Positions 12,281 to 24,886 of a stretch of 64,000 nucleotides of DNA are shown here, in pieces; within the stretch, counting starts at the first letter, position 1; the number at the start of each line of letters is the position of its first letter. The notes under the pieces are model-generated. The model was not told the origin of the DNA. It searched no databases and worked only from the letters and a program-made list of their open reading frames with translations. A program made the translations under genes and the position numbers. The DNA lies in contig OX246741.1 in assembly GCA_945910005.1 (NCBI GenBank), positions 42,066,232 through 42,130,231 of the forward strand, given 5' to 3'. The stretch comes from Isoperla grammatica. Taxonomy: Eukaryota > Arthropoda > Insecta > Plecoptera > Perlodidae.

Positions 12281-12540
12281 AAAGCTGCGTTCACACGGCG
12301 GATTTTAGCCTCACGACGATCTCAAGGCGGTCAAACGGATGGACTGATTCGATGAAAATTGGATGGAAATCTCTCGTGTGTCCAGTCTTAAGGCGATCGT
12401 ATGATAATCCGTTCCAATCTCTGCCTAAAGTCAGTATTTTAAGCTGCGTACACAAGGAGGATTTTGGCCTCACGACGGTCGTACGACAGCCTTGAGCCCG
12501 TCATGAGGCCAAAATCCGCCGTGTGTACGAAGCTAAAAAT
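12281..12540. repeat. Hairpin MITE-like unit (copy 1)
   Basis: The sequence AGCTGCGTACACA...GGATTTTGGCCTCACGACGG at 12,450-12,490 is followed by its reverse complement at 12,500-12,536, ending in CCGTGTGTACGAAGCT. The stem is about 40 bp with a short loop. A second, diverged half (TGCGTTCACACGGCGGATTT) begins at 12,284. This suggests two overlapping copies or one unit with repeated arms. The copy at 46,150-46,395 has the same layout with a shorter second hairpin. Confidence 0.65.
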
Positions 12541-12668
12541 GATTAACTAACTAAGGTTTCGTTCTTGACTACCATACCACGTAAGTGTGGCGCAGATTCA
12601 ATATTGTGGTTCAAGGGTCTAGAGTTGTATCGCATGTTTTTGTTGTTTTTGTTGTTGTTGTTGCAGCA

Positions 12669-12779
12669 ATGAACGCCCAGTGGCTATGGTCTGCGCTTGC
12701 AATGCTGGCGGTGTTTCTCATGGGAGGGGAACATTATGCTACACCGTCGATGCTTCTATGTAATAAACCAAAATGTTAA
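12669..12779 (+). CDS. Possible small secreted peptide ORF (copy 1), doubtful
   Basis: This is a 36-codon ORF. It starts MNAQWLW, has a hydrophobic stretch (about residues 5-17, Leu/Ala/Val/Phe-rich) like a signal peptide, and ends in a short Cys-containing tail with C-terminal KPKC. An AATAAA follows at 12,867. A (TTG)n tract and a CAG lie just before the ATG, and could be a splice acceptor. The equivalent ORF in copy 2 (46,535-46,642, 35 codons) keeps the start, the hydrophobic segment and the KPKC end, even though the flanking DNA here differs by roughly a tenth and the tails differ by a whole-codon indel. I do not recognise a family. It may be a chance ORF or a last exon. Confidence 0.25.
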   Translation: MNAQWLWSALAMLAVFLMGGEHYATPSMLLCNKPKC

Positions 12780-12979
12780 ACAATTGAGTAAAGAGTATTG
12801 TGCAGAGACACTTCAAACCTGTAATGCGATACTTATATCGGTGGATTGTTACACATGGTCTTAAAAAATAAAACAACTTAAAATGTGGTAAATCCTCTTT
12901 ATTGGATCTTCCAGCCCTACCGGTCATTTACTCACCATGACAACCCATTACCTGCCGACAAGCCTTTAACTCACAACTA

Positions 12980-15900
12980 ATGCAGCTGCTCGCAGCCGCC
13001 CTCACGGGGAGCCTCCTCGTACTTATTGTGGCTGTGTGTGTCACAACCTATCACAGGGCACACCGCCCTTGCAGCTGCTCGCAGCCTGCCACAGGGGGAG
13101 CCTCCTGGTACTTGTTGCAGCTGTGTGTGTCACAACCTATCACTGGGCACACCACCCTTGCAGCTGCTCGCAGCCTGCCACAGGGGGAGCCTCCTGGTAC
13201 TTGTTGCAGCTGTGTGTGTCACAACCTATCACAGGGCACACCACCCTTGCAGCTGCTCGCAGCCTGCCACAGGGGGAGCCTCCTGGTACTTGTTGCGGCT
13301 GTGTGTGTCACAACCTATCACAGGGCACACCACCCTTGCAGCTGCTCGCAGCCTGCCACAGGGGGAGCCTCCTGGTACTTGTTGCGGCTGTGTGTGTCAC
13401 AACCTATCACAGGGCACACCACCCTTGCAGCTGCTCGCAGCCTGCCACAGGGGGAGCCTCCTGGTACTTGTTGCAGCTGTGTGTGTCACAACCTATCACA
13501 GGGCACACCACCCTTGCAGCTGCTCGCAGCCGCCCTCACGGGGAGCCTCCTCGTACTTATTGTGGCTGTGTGTGTCACAACCTATCACAGGGCACACCAC
13601 CCTTGCAGCTGCTCGCAGCCTGCCACACGGGGAGCCTCCTCGTACTTGTTGCGGCAGTGTGTGTCACAACCTATCACAGGGCACACCACCCTTGCAGCTG
13701 CTCGCAGCCTGCCACAGGGGGAGCCTCCTGGTACTTGTTGCAGCTGTGTGTGTCACAACCTATCACAGGGCACACCACCCTTGCAGCTGCTCGCAGCCTG
13801 CCACAGGGGGAGCCTCCTGGTACTTGTTGCGGCTGTGTGTGTCACAACCTATCACAGGGCACACCACCCTTGCAGCTGCTCGCAGCCTGCCACAGGGGGA
13901 GCCTCCTGGTACTTGTTGCAGCTGTGTGTGTCACAACCTATCACAGGGCACACCACCCTTGCAGCTGCTCGCAGCCACCCTCAGGGGGAGCCTCCTCGTA
14001 CTTATTGTGGCTGTGTGTGTCACAACCTATCACAGGGCACACCACCCTTGCAGCTGCTCGCAGCCTGCCACAGGGGGAGCCTCCTGGTACTTGTTGCGGC
14101 TGTGTGTGTCACAACCTATCACAGGGCCCACCACCCTTGCAGCTGCTCGCAGCCTGCCACAGGGGGAGCCTCCTGGTACTTGTTGCGGCTGTGTGTGTCA
14201 CAACCTATCACAGGGCACACCACCCTTGCAGCTGCTCGCAGCCTGCCACAGGGGGAGCCTCCTGGTACTTGTTGCGGCTGTGTGTGTCACAACCTATCAC
14301 AGGGCACACCACCCTTGCAGCTGCTCGCAGCCTGCCACAGGGGGAGCCTCCTCGTACTTGTGGCAGCTGTGTGTGTCACAACCTATCACAGGGCACACCA
14401 CCCTTGCAGCTGCTCGCAGCTTGCCACAGGGGGAGCCTCCTCGTACTTGTTGCAGCTGTGTGTGTCACAACCTATCACAGGGCCCACCACCCTTGCAGCT
14501 GCTCGCAGCCTGCCACAGGGGGAGCCTCCTCGTACTTGTTGCGGCTGTGTGTGTCACAACCTATCACAGGGCCCACCACTCTTGCAGCTGCTCGCAGCCT
14601 GCCACAGGGGGAGACTCCTGGTACTTGTTGCGGCTGTGTGTGTCACAACCTATCACAGGGCACACCACCCTTGCAGCTGCTCGCAGCCTGCCACAGGGGG
14701 AGCCTCCTCGTACTTGTTGCGGCTGTGTGTGTCACAACCTATCACAGGGCCCACCACCCTTGCAGCTGCTCGCAGCCTGCCACAGGGGGAGACTCCTGGT
14801 ACTTGTTGCGGCTGTGTGTGTCACAACCTATCACAGGGCACACCACCCTTGCAGCTGCTCGCAGCCTGCCACAGGGGGAGCCTCCTGGTACTTGTTGCGG
14901 CTGTGTGTGTCACAACCTATCACAGGGCCCACCACCCTTGCAGCTGCTCGCAGCCTGCCACAGGGGGAGCCTGCTGGTACTTGTTGCGGCTGTGTGTGAC
15001 ACAACCTATCACAGGGCTCACCACCCTTGCAGCTGCTCGCAGCCTGCCACAGGGGGAGCCTCCTGGTACTTGTTGCGGCTGTGTGTGTCACAACCTATCA
15101 CAGGGCCCACCACCCTTGCAGCTGCTCGCAGCCTGCCACAGGGGGAGCCTCCTGGTACTTGTTGCGGCTGTGTGTGTCACAACCTATCACAGGGCACACC
15201 ACCCTTGCAGCTGCTCGCAGCCTGCCACAGGGGGAGCCTCCTCGTACTTGTTGCGGCTGTGTGTGTCACAACCTATCACAGGGCACACCACCCTTGCAGC
15301 TGCTCGCAGCCTGCCACAGGGGGAGCCTCCTGGTACTTGTTGCGGCTGTGTGTGTCACAACCTATCACAGGGCACACCACCCTTGCAGCTGCTCGCAGCC
15401 TGCCACAGGGGGAGCCTCCTCGTACTTGTTGCAGCTGTGTGTGTCACAACCTATCACAGGGCACACCACCCTTGCAGCTGCTCGCAGCCTGCCACAGGGG
15501 GAGCCTCCTGGTACTTGTTGCAGCTGTGTGTGTCACCACCTATCACAGGGCACACCACCCTTGCAGCTGCTCGCAGCCTGCCACAGGGGGAGCCTCCTGG
15601 TACTTGTTGCAGCTGTGTGTGTCACCACCTATCACAGGGCACACCACCCTTGCAGCTGCTCGCAGCCTGCCACAGGGGGAGCCTCCTGGTACTTGTTGCG
15701 GCTGTGTGTGTCACAACCTATCACAGGGTACACCACCCTTGCAGCTGCTCGCAGCCTGCCACAGGGGGAGCCCCCTTGTACTTGTTGCGGCTGTGTGTGT
15801 CACAACCTATCACAGGGCCCACCACTCTTGCAGCTGCTCGCAGCCTGCCACAGGGGGAGACTCCTGGTACTTGTTGCGGCTGTGTGTGTCACAACCTATC

Positions 15901-18900
15901 ACAGGGCACACCACCCTTGCAGCTGCTCGCAGCCTGCCACAGGGGGAGCCTCCTCGTACTTGTTGCAGCTGTGTGTGTCACAACCTATCACAGGGCACAC
16001 CACCCTTGCAGCTGCTCGCAGCCTGCCACAGGAAGAGCCTCCTGGTACTTGTTGCAGCTGTGTGTGTCACCACCTATCACAGGGCACACCACCCTTGCAG
16101 CCGCTCGCAGCCTGCCACAGGGGGAGCCTCCTCGTACTTGTTGCAGCTGTGTGTGTCACAACCTATCACAGGGCACACCACCCTTGCAGCTGCTCGCAGC
16201 CTGCCACAGGGGGAGCCTCCTGGTACTTGTTGCAGCTGTGTGTGTCACAACCTATCACACGGCACACCACCCTTGCAGCTGCTCGCAGCCTGCCACAGGG
16301 GGAGCCTCCTCGTACTTGTTGCAGCTGTGTGTGTCACAACCTATCACAGGGCACACCACCCTTGCAGCTGCTCGCAGCCTGCCACAGGGGGAGCCTCCTG
16401 GTACTTGTTGCAGCTGTGTGTGTCACAACCTATCACAGGGCACACCACCCTTGCAGCTGCTCGCAGCCTGCCACAGGTTGAGCCTCCTGGTACTTGTTGC
16501 AGCTGTGTGTGTCACAACCTATCACAGGGCACACCACCCTTGCAGCTGCTCGCAGCCTGCCACAGGGGGAGCCTCCTCGTACTTGTTGCGGCTGTGTGTG
16601 TCACAACCTATCACAGGGCACACCACCATTGCAGCTGCTCGCAGCCTGCCACAGGGGGAGCCTCCTGGTACTTGTTGCGGCTGTGTGTGTCACAACCTAT
16701 CACAGGGCACACCACCCTTGCAGCTGCTCGCAGCCTGCCACAGGGGGAGCCTCCTCGTACTTGTTGCGGCTGTGTGTGTCACAACCTATCACAGGGTACA
16801 CCACCCTTGCAGCTGCTCGCAGCCTGCCACAGGGGGAGCCTCCTTGTACTTGTTGCAGCTGTGTGTGTCACAACCTATCACAGGGCACACCACCCTTGCA
16901 GCTGCTCGCAGCCTGCCACAGGGGGAGCCTCCTCGTACTTGTTGCACCTGTGTGTGTCACTACCTATCACACGGCACACCACACTTGCAGCTGCTCGCAG
17001 CCTGCCACAGGGGGAGCCTCCTGGTACTTGTTGCAGCTGTGTGTGTCACAACCTATCACACGGCACACCACCCTTGCAGCTGCTCGCAGCCTGCCACAGG
17101 GGGAGCCTCCTGGTACTTGTTGCAGCTGTGTGTGTCACAACCTATCACAGGGCACACCACCCTTGCAGCTGCTCGCAGCCTGCCACAGGGAGCCTCCTCG
17201 TACTTGTTGCAGCTGTGTGTGTCACAACCTATCACAGGGCGCACCACCCTTGCAGCTGCTCGCAGCCTGCCACAGGGGGAGCCTTCTGGTACATGTTGCG
17301 TATGTGTGTGTCACAACCTATCACAGGGCTCACCACCCTTGCAGCTGCTCGCAGCCTGCCACAGGGGGAGCCTCCTGGTACTTGTTGCAGCTGTGTGTGT
17401 CACAACCTATCACAGGGCACACCACCCTTGCAGCTGCTCGCAGCCTGCCACAGGGGGAGCCTCCTGGTACTTGTTGCAGCTGTGTGTGTCACAACCTATC
17501 ACACGGCACACCACCCTTGCAGCTGCTCGCAGCCTGCCACAGGGGGAGCCTCCTGGTACTTGTTGCAGCTGTGTGTGTCACAACCTATCACAGGGCACAC
17601 CACCCTTGCAGCTGCTCGCAGCCTGCCACAGGGGGAGCCTTCTGGTACATGTTGCGTATGTGTGTGTCACAACCTATCACAGGGCTCACCACCCTTGCAG
17701 CTGCTCGCAGCCTGCCACAGGGGGAGCCTCCTCGTACTTGTTGCAGCTGTGTGTGTCACAACCTATCACAGGGCACACCACCCTTGCAGCTGCTCGCAGC
17801 CTGCCACAGGGGGAGCCTCCTGGTTCTTGTTGCAGCTGTGTGTGTCACAACCTATCACAGGGCACACCACCCTTGCAGCTGCTCGCAGCCTGCCACAGGG
17901 GGAGCCTCCTGGTACTTGTTGCGGCTGTGTGTGTCACAACCTATCACAGGGCACACCACCCTTGCAGCTGCTCGCAGCCTGCCACAGGGGGAGCCTCCTG
18001 GTACTTGTTGCGGCTGTGTGTGTCACAACCCATCACAGGGCACACCACCCTTGCAGCTGCTCGCAGCCTGCCACAGGGGGAGCCTCCTGGTACTTGTTGC
18101 GGCTGTGTGTGTCACAACCTATCACAGGGCACACCACCCTTGCAGCTGCTCGCAGCCTGCCACAGGGGGAGCCTCCTGGTACTTGTTGCGGCTGTGTGTG
18201 TCACAACCTATCACAGGGCACACCACCCTTGCAGCTGCTCGCAGCCTGCCACAGGAGGAGCCTCCTGGTACTTGTTGCGGCTGTGTTTGTCACAACCTAT
18301 CACAGGGCACACCACCCTTGCAGCTGCTCGCAGCCTGCCACAGGGGGAGCCTTCTGGTACTTGTTGCAGCTGTGTGTGTCACAACCTATCACAGGGCACA
18401 CCACCCTTGCAGCTGCTCGCAGCCTGCCACAGGGGGAGCCTCCTGGTACTTGTGGCAGCTGTATGTGTCACAACCTATCACAGGGCACACCACCCTTGCA
18501 GCTGCTCGCAGCCTGCCACAGGGGGAGCCTCCTCGTACTTGTGGCAGCTGTGTGTGTCACAACCTATCACAGGGCACACCACCTTTGCAGCTGCTCACAG
18601 CCTGCCACAGGGGGAGCCTCCTGGTACTTGTTGCAGCTGTGTGTGTCACAACCTATCACAAGGCACACCAGCCTTGCAGCTGCTCGCAGCCTGCCACAGG
18701 GGGAGCTTCCTGGTACTTGTTGCAGCTGTGTGTGTCACAACCTATCACAGGGCACACCACCCTTGCAGCTGCTCGCAGCCTGCCACAGGGGGAGCCTCCT
18801 GGTACTTGTTGCGGCTGTGTGTGTCACAACCTATCACAGGGCACACCACCCTTGCAGCTGCTCGCAGCCTGCCACAGGGGGAGCCTCCTGGTACTTGTTG

Positions 18901-21900
18901 CGGCTGTGTGTGTCACAACCCATCACAGGGCACACCATCCTTGCAGCTGCTCGCAGCCTGCCACAGGGGGAGCCTCCTCGTACTTGTTGCGGCTGTGTGT
19001 GTCACAACCTATCTTAGGGCACACCACCCTTGCAGCTGCTCGCAGCCTGCCACAGGGGGAGCCTCCTGGTACTTGAGGCGGCTGTGTGTGTCACAACCTA
19101 TCACAGGGCACACCACCCTTGCAGCTGCTCGCAGCCTGCCACAGGGGGAGCCTCCTGGTACTTGTTGCAGCTGTGTGTGTCACTACCTATCTCAGGGCAC
19201 ACCACCCTTGCAGCTGCTCGCAGCCTGCCACAGGGGGAGCCTCCTGGTACTTGAGGCGGCTGTGTGTGTCACAACCCATCACAGGGCACACCATCCTTGC
19301 AGCTGCTCGCAGCCTGCCACAGGGGGAGCCTCCTCGTACTTGTTGCGGCTGTGTGTGTCACAACCTATCTTAGGGCACACCACCCTTGCAGCTGCTCGCA
19401 GCCTGCCACAGGGGGAGCCTCCTGGTACTTGAGGCGGCTGTGTGTGTCACAACCTATCACAGGGCACACCACCCTTGCAGCTGCTCGCAGCCTGCCACAG
19501 GGGGAGCCTCCTGGTACTTGTTGCGGCTGTGTGTGTCACAACCTATCACAGGGCACACCACCCTTGCAGCTGCTCGCAGCCTGCCACAGGGGGAGCCTCC
19601 TGGTACTTGAGGCGGCTGTGTGTGTCACAACCCATCACAGGGCACACCACCCTTGCAGCTGCTCGCAGCCTGCCACAGGGGGAGCCTCCTCGTACTTGTT
19701 GCGGCTGTGTGTGTCACAACCTATCTCAGGGCACACCACCCTTGCACCTGCTTGCAGCCTGCCACAGGGGGAGCCTCCTGGTACTTGTTGCGGCTGTGTG
19801 TGTCACAACCTATCACAGGGCACACCACCCTTGCAGCTGCTCGCAGCCTGCCACAGGGGGAGCCTCCTGGTACTTGTTGCGGCTGTGTGTGTCACAACCT
19901 ATCACAGGGCACACCACCCTTGCAGCTGCTCGCAGCCTGCCACAGGGGGAGCCTCCTGGTACTTGTTGCGGCTGTGTGTGTCACAACCTATCACAGGGCA
20001 CACCACCCTTGCAGCTGCTCGCAGCCTGCCACAGGGGGAGCCTCCTGGTACTTGTTGCGGCTGTGTGTGTCACAACCTATCACAGGGCACACCACCCTTG
20101 CAGCTGCTCGCAGCCTGCCACAGGGGGAGCCTCCTGGTACTTGTTGCGGCTGTGTGTGTCACAACCTATCACAGGGCACACCACCCTTGCAGCTGCTCGC
20201 AGCCTGCCACAGGGGGAGCCTCCTCGTACTTGTGGCAGCTGTGTGTGTCACAACCTATCACAGGGCACACCACCTTTGCAGCTGCTCACAGCCTGCCACA
20301 GGGGGAGCCTCCTGGTACTTGTTGCAGCTGTGTGTGTCACAACCTATCACAGGGCACACCAGCCTTGCAGCTGCTCGCAGCCTGCCACAGGGGGAGCCTC
20401 CTGGTACTTGTTGCAGCTGTGTGTGTCACAACCTATCACAGGGCACACCACCCTTGCAGCTGCTCGCAGCCTGCCACAGGGGGAGCCTCCTGGTACTTGT
20501 TGCGGCTGTGTGTGTCACAACCTATCACAGGGCACACCACCCTTGCAGCTGCTCGCAGCCTGCCACAGGGGGAGCCTCCTGGTACTTGTTGCGGCTGTGT
20601 GTGTCACAACCTATCACAGGGCACACCACCCTTGCAGCTGCTCGCAGCCTGCCACAGGGGGAGCCTCCTGGTACTTGTTGCAGCTGTGTGTGTCACAACC
20701 TATCACAGGGCACACCACCCTTGCAGCTGCTCGCAGCCTGCCACAGGGGGAGCCTCCTGGTACTTGTTGCAGCTGTGTGTGTCACAACCTATCACAGGGC
20801 ACACCACCCTTGCAGCTGCTCGCAGCCTGCCACAGGGGGAGCCTCCTGGTACTTGTTGCGGCTGTGTGTGTCACAACCTATCACAGGGCACACCACCCTT
20901 GCAGCTGCTCGCAGCCTGCCACAGGGGGAGCCTCCTCGTACTTGTTGCGGCTGTGTGTGTCACAACCTATCACAGGGCACACCACCCTTGCAGCTGCTCG
21001 CAGCCTGCCACAGGGGGAGCCTCCTGGTACTTGTTGCGGCTGTGTGTGTCACAACCTATCACAGGGCACACCACCTTTGCAACTGCTCGCAGCCTGCCAC
21101 AGGGGGAGCCTCCTGGTACTTGTTGCAGCTGTGTGTGTCACAACCTATCACAGGACACACCACCCTTGCAGCTGCTCGCAGCCTGCCACAGGGGGAGCTT
21201 CCTGGTACTTGTTGCAGCTGTGTGTGTCACAACCTATCACAGGGCACACCACCCTTGCAGCTGCTCGCAGCCTGCCACAGGGGGAGCCTCCTGGTACTTG
21301 TTGCAGCTGTGTGTGTCACAACCTATCACAGGGCACACCACCCTTGCAGCTGCTCGCAGCCTGCCACTGGGGGAGCCTCCTGGTACTGGTTGCGGCTGTG
21401 TGTGTCACAACCTATCACAGGGCACACCACTCTTGCAGCTGCTCGCAGCCTGCCACAGGGGGAGTTTCCTGGTACTTGTTGCAGCTGTGTGTGTCACAAC
21501 CTATCACAGGGCACACCACCCTTGCAGCTGCTCGCAGCCTGCCACAGGGGGAGCCTCCTGGTACTTGTTGCAGCTGTGTGTGTCACAACCTATCACAGGG
21601 CACACCACCCTTGCAGCTGCTCGCAGCCTGCCACAGGGGGAGCCTCCTGGTACTTGTTGCAGCTGTGTGTGTCACAACCTATCACAGGGCACACCACCCT
21701 TGCAGCTGCTCGCAGCCTGCCACAGGGGGAGCCTCCTGGTTTTGGTTGCAGCTGTGTGTGTCACAACCTATCACAGGGCACACCACCCTTGCAGCTGCTC
21801 GCAGCCTGCCACAGGGGGAGCCTCCTGGTACTTGTTGCGGCTGTGTGTGTCACAACCTATCACAGGACACACCACCCTTGCAGCTGCTCGCAGCCTGCCA

Positions 21901-23222
21901 CAGGGCGAGCCTCCTGGCACTTGTTGCGGCTGTGTGTGTCACAACCTATCACAGGGCACACCACCCTTGCAGCTGCTCGCAGCCTGCCACAGGGGGAGCC
22001 TCCTGGTACTTGTTGCGGCTGTGTGTGTCACAACCTATCACAGGGCACACCACCCTTGCAGCTGCTCGCAGCCTGCCACAGGGCGAGCCTCCTGGTACTT
22101 GTTGCGGCTGTGTGTGTCACAACCTATCACAGGGCCCACCACCCTTGCAGCTGCTCGCAGCCTGCCACAGGGGGAGCCTCCTGGTACTTGTTGCGGCTGT
22201 GTGTGTCACAACCTATCACAGGGCACACCACCCTTGCAGCTGCTCGCAGCCTGCCACAGGGCGAGCCTCCTGGTACTTGTTGCGGCTGTGTGTGTCACAA
22301 CCTATCACAGGGCACACCACCCTTGCAGCTGCTCGCAGCCTGCCACAGGGGGAGCCTCCTGGTACTTGTTGCGGCTGTGTGTGTCACAACCTATCACAGG
22401 GCACACCACCCTTGCAGCATCTCGCAGCCTGCCACAGGGGGAGCCTCCTGGTACTTGTTGCAGCTGTGTGTGACACAACCTATCACAGGGCACACCACCC
22501 TTGCAGCTGCTCGCAGCCGGCCACAGGGCGAGCCTCCTGGTTCTTGTTGCAGCTGTGTGTGACACAACCTATCACAGGGCACACCACCCTTGCAGCTGCT
22601 CGCAGCCTGCCACAGGGCGAGCCTCCTGGTACTTGTTGCAGCTGTGTGTCTCACAACCTATCACAGGGCACACCACCCTTGCAGCTGCTCGCAGCCTGCC
22701 ACAGGGGGAGCCTCCTGGTACTTGTTGCGGCTGTGTGTGTCACAACCTATCACAGGGCACACCACCCTTGCAGCTGCTTGCAGCCTGCCACAGGGGGAGC
22801 CTCCTCGTACTTGTTGCGGCTGTGTGTGTCACAACCTATCACAGGGCACACCACCCTTGCAGCTGCTCGCAGCCTGCCACAGGGGGAGCCTCCTCGTACT
22901 TGTTGCGGCTGTGTGTGTCACAACCTATCACAGGGCACACCACCCTTGCAGCTGCTCGCAGCCTGCCACAGGGGGAGCCTCCTCGTACTTGTTGCGGCTG
23001 TGTGTGTCACAACCTATCACAGGGCACACCACCCTTGCAGCTGCTCGCAGCCTGCCACAGGGGGAGCCTCCTGGTACTTGTTGCGGCTGTGTGTGTCACA
23101 ACCTATCACAGGGCACACCACCCTTGCAGCTGCTCGCAGCCTGCCACAGGGGGAGCCTCCTGGTACTTGTTGCGGCTGTGTGTGTCACAACCTATCACAG
23201 GGCACACCACCCTTGCAGCTGC
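12980..23222 (+). repeat. 89-bp satellite array 1, about 115 units
   Basis: An 89-bp unit (beginning CAGCTGCTCGCAGCCTGCCA, containing GGGGGAGCCTCCTGGTACTT and GTGTGTGTCACAACCTATCA) repeats head to tail for 10.2 kb. It is GC-rich inside AT-rich DNA. Units differ at a few recurrent positions (GCAGCTG/GCGGCTG, CTGGTAC/CTCGTAC, GGCACACC/GGCCCACC). Since 89 is not a multiple of three and the unit has no stop in any forward frame, frames of hundreds to 2,150 codons run through it. Rare small deletions (for example near 17,187) switch frames. The array starts after a non-repetitive flank shared with array 2 and ends at 23,222 against duplication copy 2. Confidence 0.98.
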
Positions 23223-23748
23223 CGAAGCTGCAAGAGTGTATTAGTTTTTACAGGGGGGCATTTAGTACGCTCTTTCATTAAGGAACGAACTTCGGTTAGG
23301 TCTTCGGAAAAGAAGTAGGTTGTGGTTATCATACTGATTGCCGTCTCTATTTAAATAAGAAAACGCCTGCACATAACTATCAAGGCTAGGAGAGTGAGCT
23401 GATGATGATACTCTCTCTAATGCACTGTTATACACATTTATACACATCAGTTCGACCTGTGACAGTGCGGACACTTCATCGTCACGTCTAAATGATCCAA
23501 AGGCAGTGACGTTTATGCATTACAACTAGGTCGTATGAAGTCGGGGGATTAAAGGTAAGGAAAAAAGTAATTATTATTTGTGATTTATAAAATATGTCGT
23601 GTTGACAGTTTTACACCCAAAACTCAATATATGTATGTAACATAATTAATTTTTTTGCAAACTCTATTGGCGTTCAATACGACTCGAAGCTCCAATATTT
23701 CAATGTCTTGGAAATTTTCCATCAACCGTTATTGCCGAACATAAAACC

Positions 23749-23882
23749 TAAATAAAATAAATAAATAAATTCACATTTAGAGTCTACCCACTCAGTAACT
23801 CAACTGATTTGCAGTGGGCGACTTTAAAGTGTCTAAACCAACCCTGTAGGCTTCGAAATCACTGCCTGGTACGATTGCCATA
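23749..23882. repeat. Dispersed repeat, copy b
   Basis: This is the copy-2 equivalent of the repeat at 3,005-3,140, with the same core (TTCACATTTAGAGTC, CAACCCTGTAGGCT). Confidence 0.75.
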
Positions 23883-24886
23883 AAACTTGAATGCATGCGT
23901 TCTCAAATTAGATGGTTATATAAACCAATTGTTTCATTTCAAATCATTGTGTTTTTAATACATTGCTGCACAACGCAAATCAATAGTGTTGGTAAATTAC
24001 TTTTGTCCTTGGAGAGTTTTAAAGCTATTGGTGTCAATGTCACTGCAATACAACAATGGAATCGAACGTATTGCATTTCTCGATACTAATAAGCGTAACA
24101 ATGATTTGATTATGCCTACTTAAATAAAAACTAATTAACTTAGGTCGTAACATGAATATTATGGCTTTATGTTGAGAATTATAATTGAGACCTCTCATAT
24201 AAATACCCCTGGTTGGAACAGTGAAGTTATCATTTCCTCCAGACTTCTCCTAAGTTGGATTCGTCCTCGACCTTCGACAAATTTGCTTTAAAAAATTTGT
24301 GATAAAACTAAGGTTAGTAGCCTTTACATTTGCACAGTTATAATTCAATATGTTTACTATGGCACATATTATTTAATGTATTTTCACAATGCAATTTGTT
24401 GTAAGTGCTTCTTAATTTTAATCGTAATTCGAAAAACAATAAAAGACAATATTTCATTTTGATATATAATGTGGAGATGTGTGTTCTTCGGTGACTTGTC
24501 CGATGATGTAAGTTGAAGGCTCTGATAAGAAAAGTTCTTGTAGTTTTCCATTAGACCTAGAGGGATTCACATCAGTTTAGACGTGGTCAAGCTTTTAAAC
24601 AAACCACCAGTTCAACAATTACGATTGCAATTAGCTTCAAAATACGTTTGGTCACATCAGGTCACATACTATTGGATTATTGTTAAAGGGTTCCAGAATG
24701 CCTTGACAATTATCTACTGAACCTTTTAATATTTCACATTATTATTTTACAAATTAATACAAATTTGTTCATATAATTTTAACAATTAAGTACAAAACCG
24801 CAAATAATTTCATTCCTCAGAACTTTACCCTTTACCAGAACCTTAACCCTAACAGCTCCTACGCATAATTACCTTATCTACAGTAA
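23883..24886. other. AT-rich duplicated sequence, no gene seen
   Basis: This is nearly identical to 3,141-4,144. No domain or RNA gene was recognised. Confidence 0.5.

Larger units (their letters stand above)
2525..12979 (+). repeat. Segmental duplication, copy 1
   Basis: The block reappears, in the same order and strand, at 23,267-46,841. Coordinates map with offsets of +20,742 (about 2.8-5.73 kb), +33,777 (about 5.9-9.1 kb) and +33,872 (about 9.2-12.1 kb). The offset steps come from insertions in copy 2 and a microsatellite length change. Most of the interior differs by only a few bases per kilobase, while both ends are visibly more diverged. Both copies run at their right end into the same 89-bp satellite, so the duplicated unit is this block plus satellite. 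No functional host gene is seen inside, apart from one doubtful small ORF. Confidence 0.93.

Noticed and set aside
12980..19432. ORF of 2,150 codons (and other frames of 484-1,993 codons) as giant Cys-rich proteins
   Set aside because: They are the 89-bp satellite read in rotating phase. Open frames on the same strand overlap fully, and there is no start context, domain or codon bias.
12980..23222. Helitron with internal satellite
   Set aside because: No TC...CTAG-type ends with a terminal hairpin and no AT target site were seen at the array borders.
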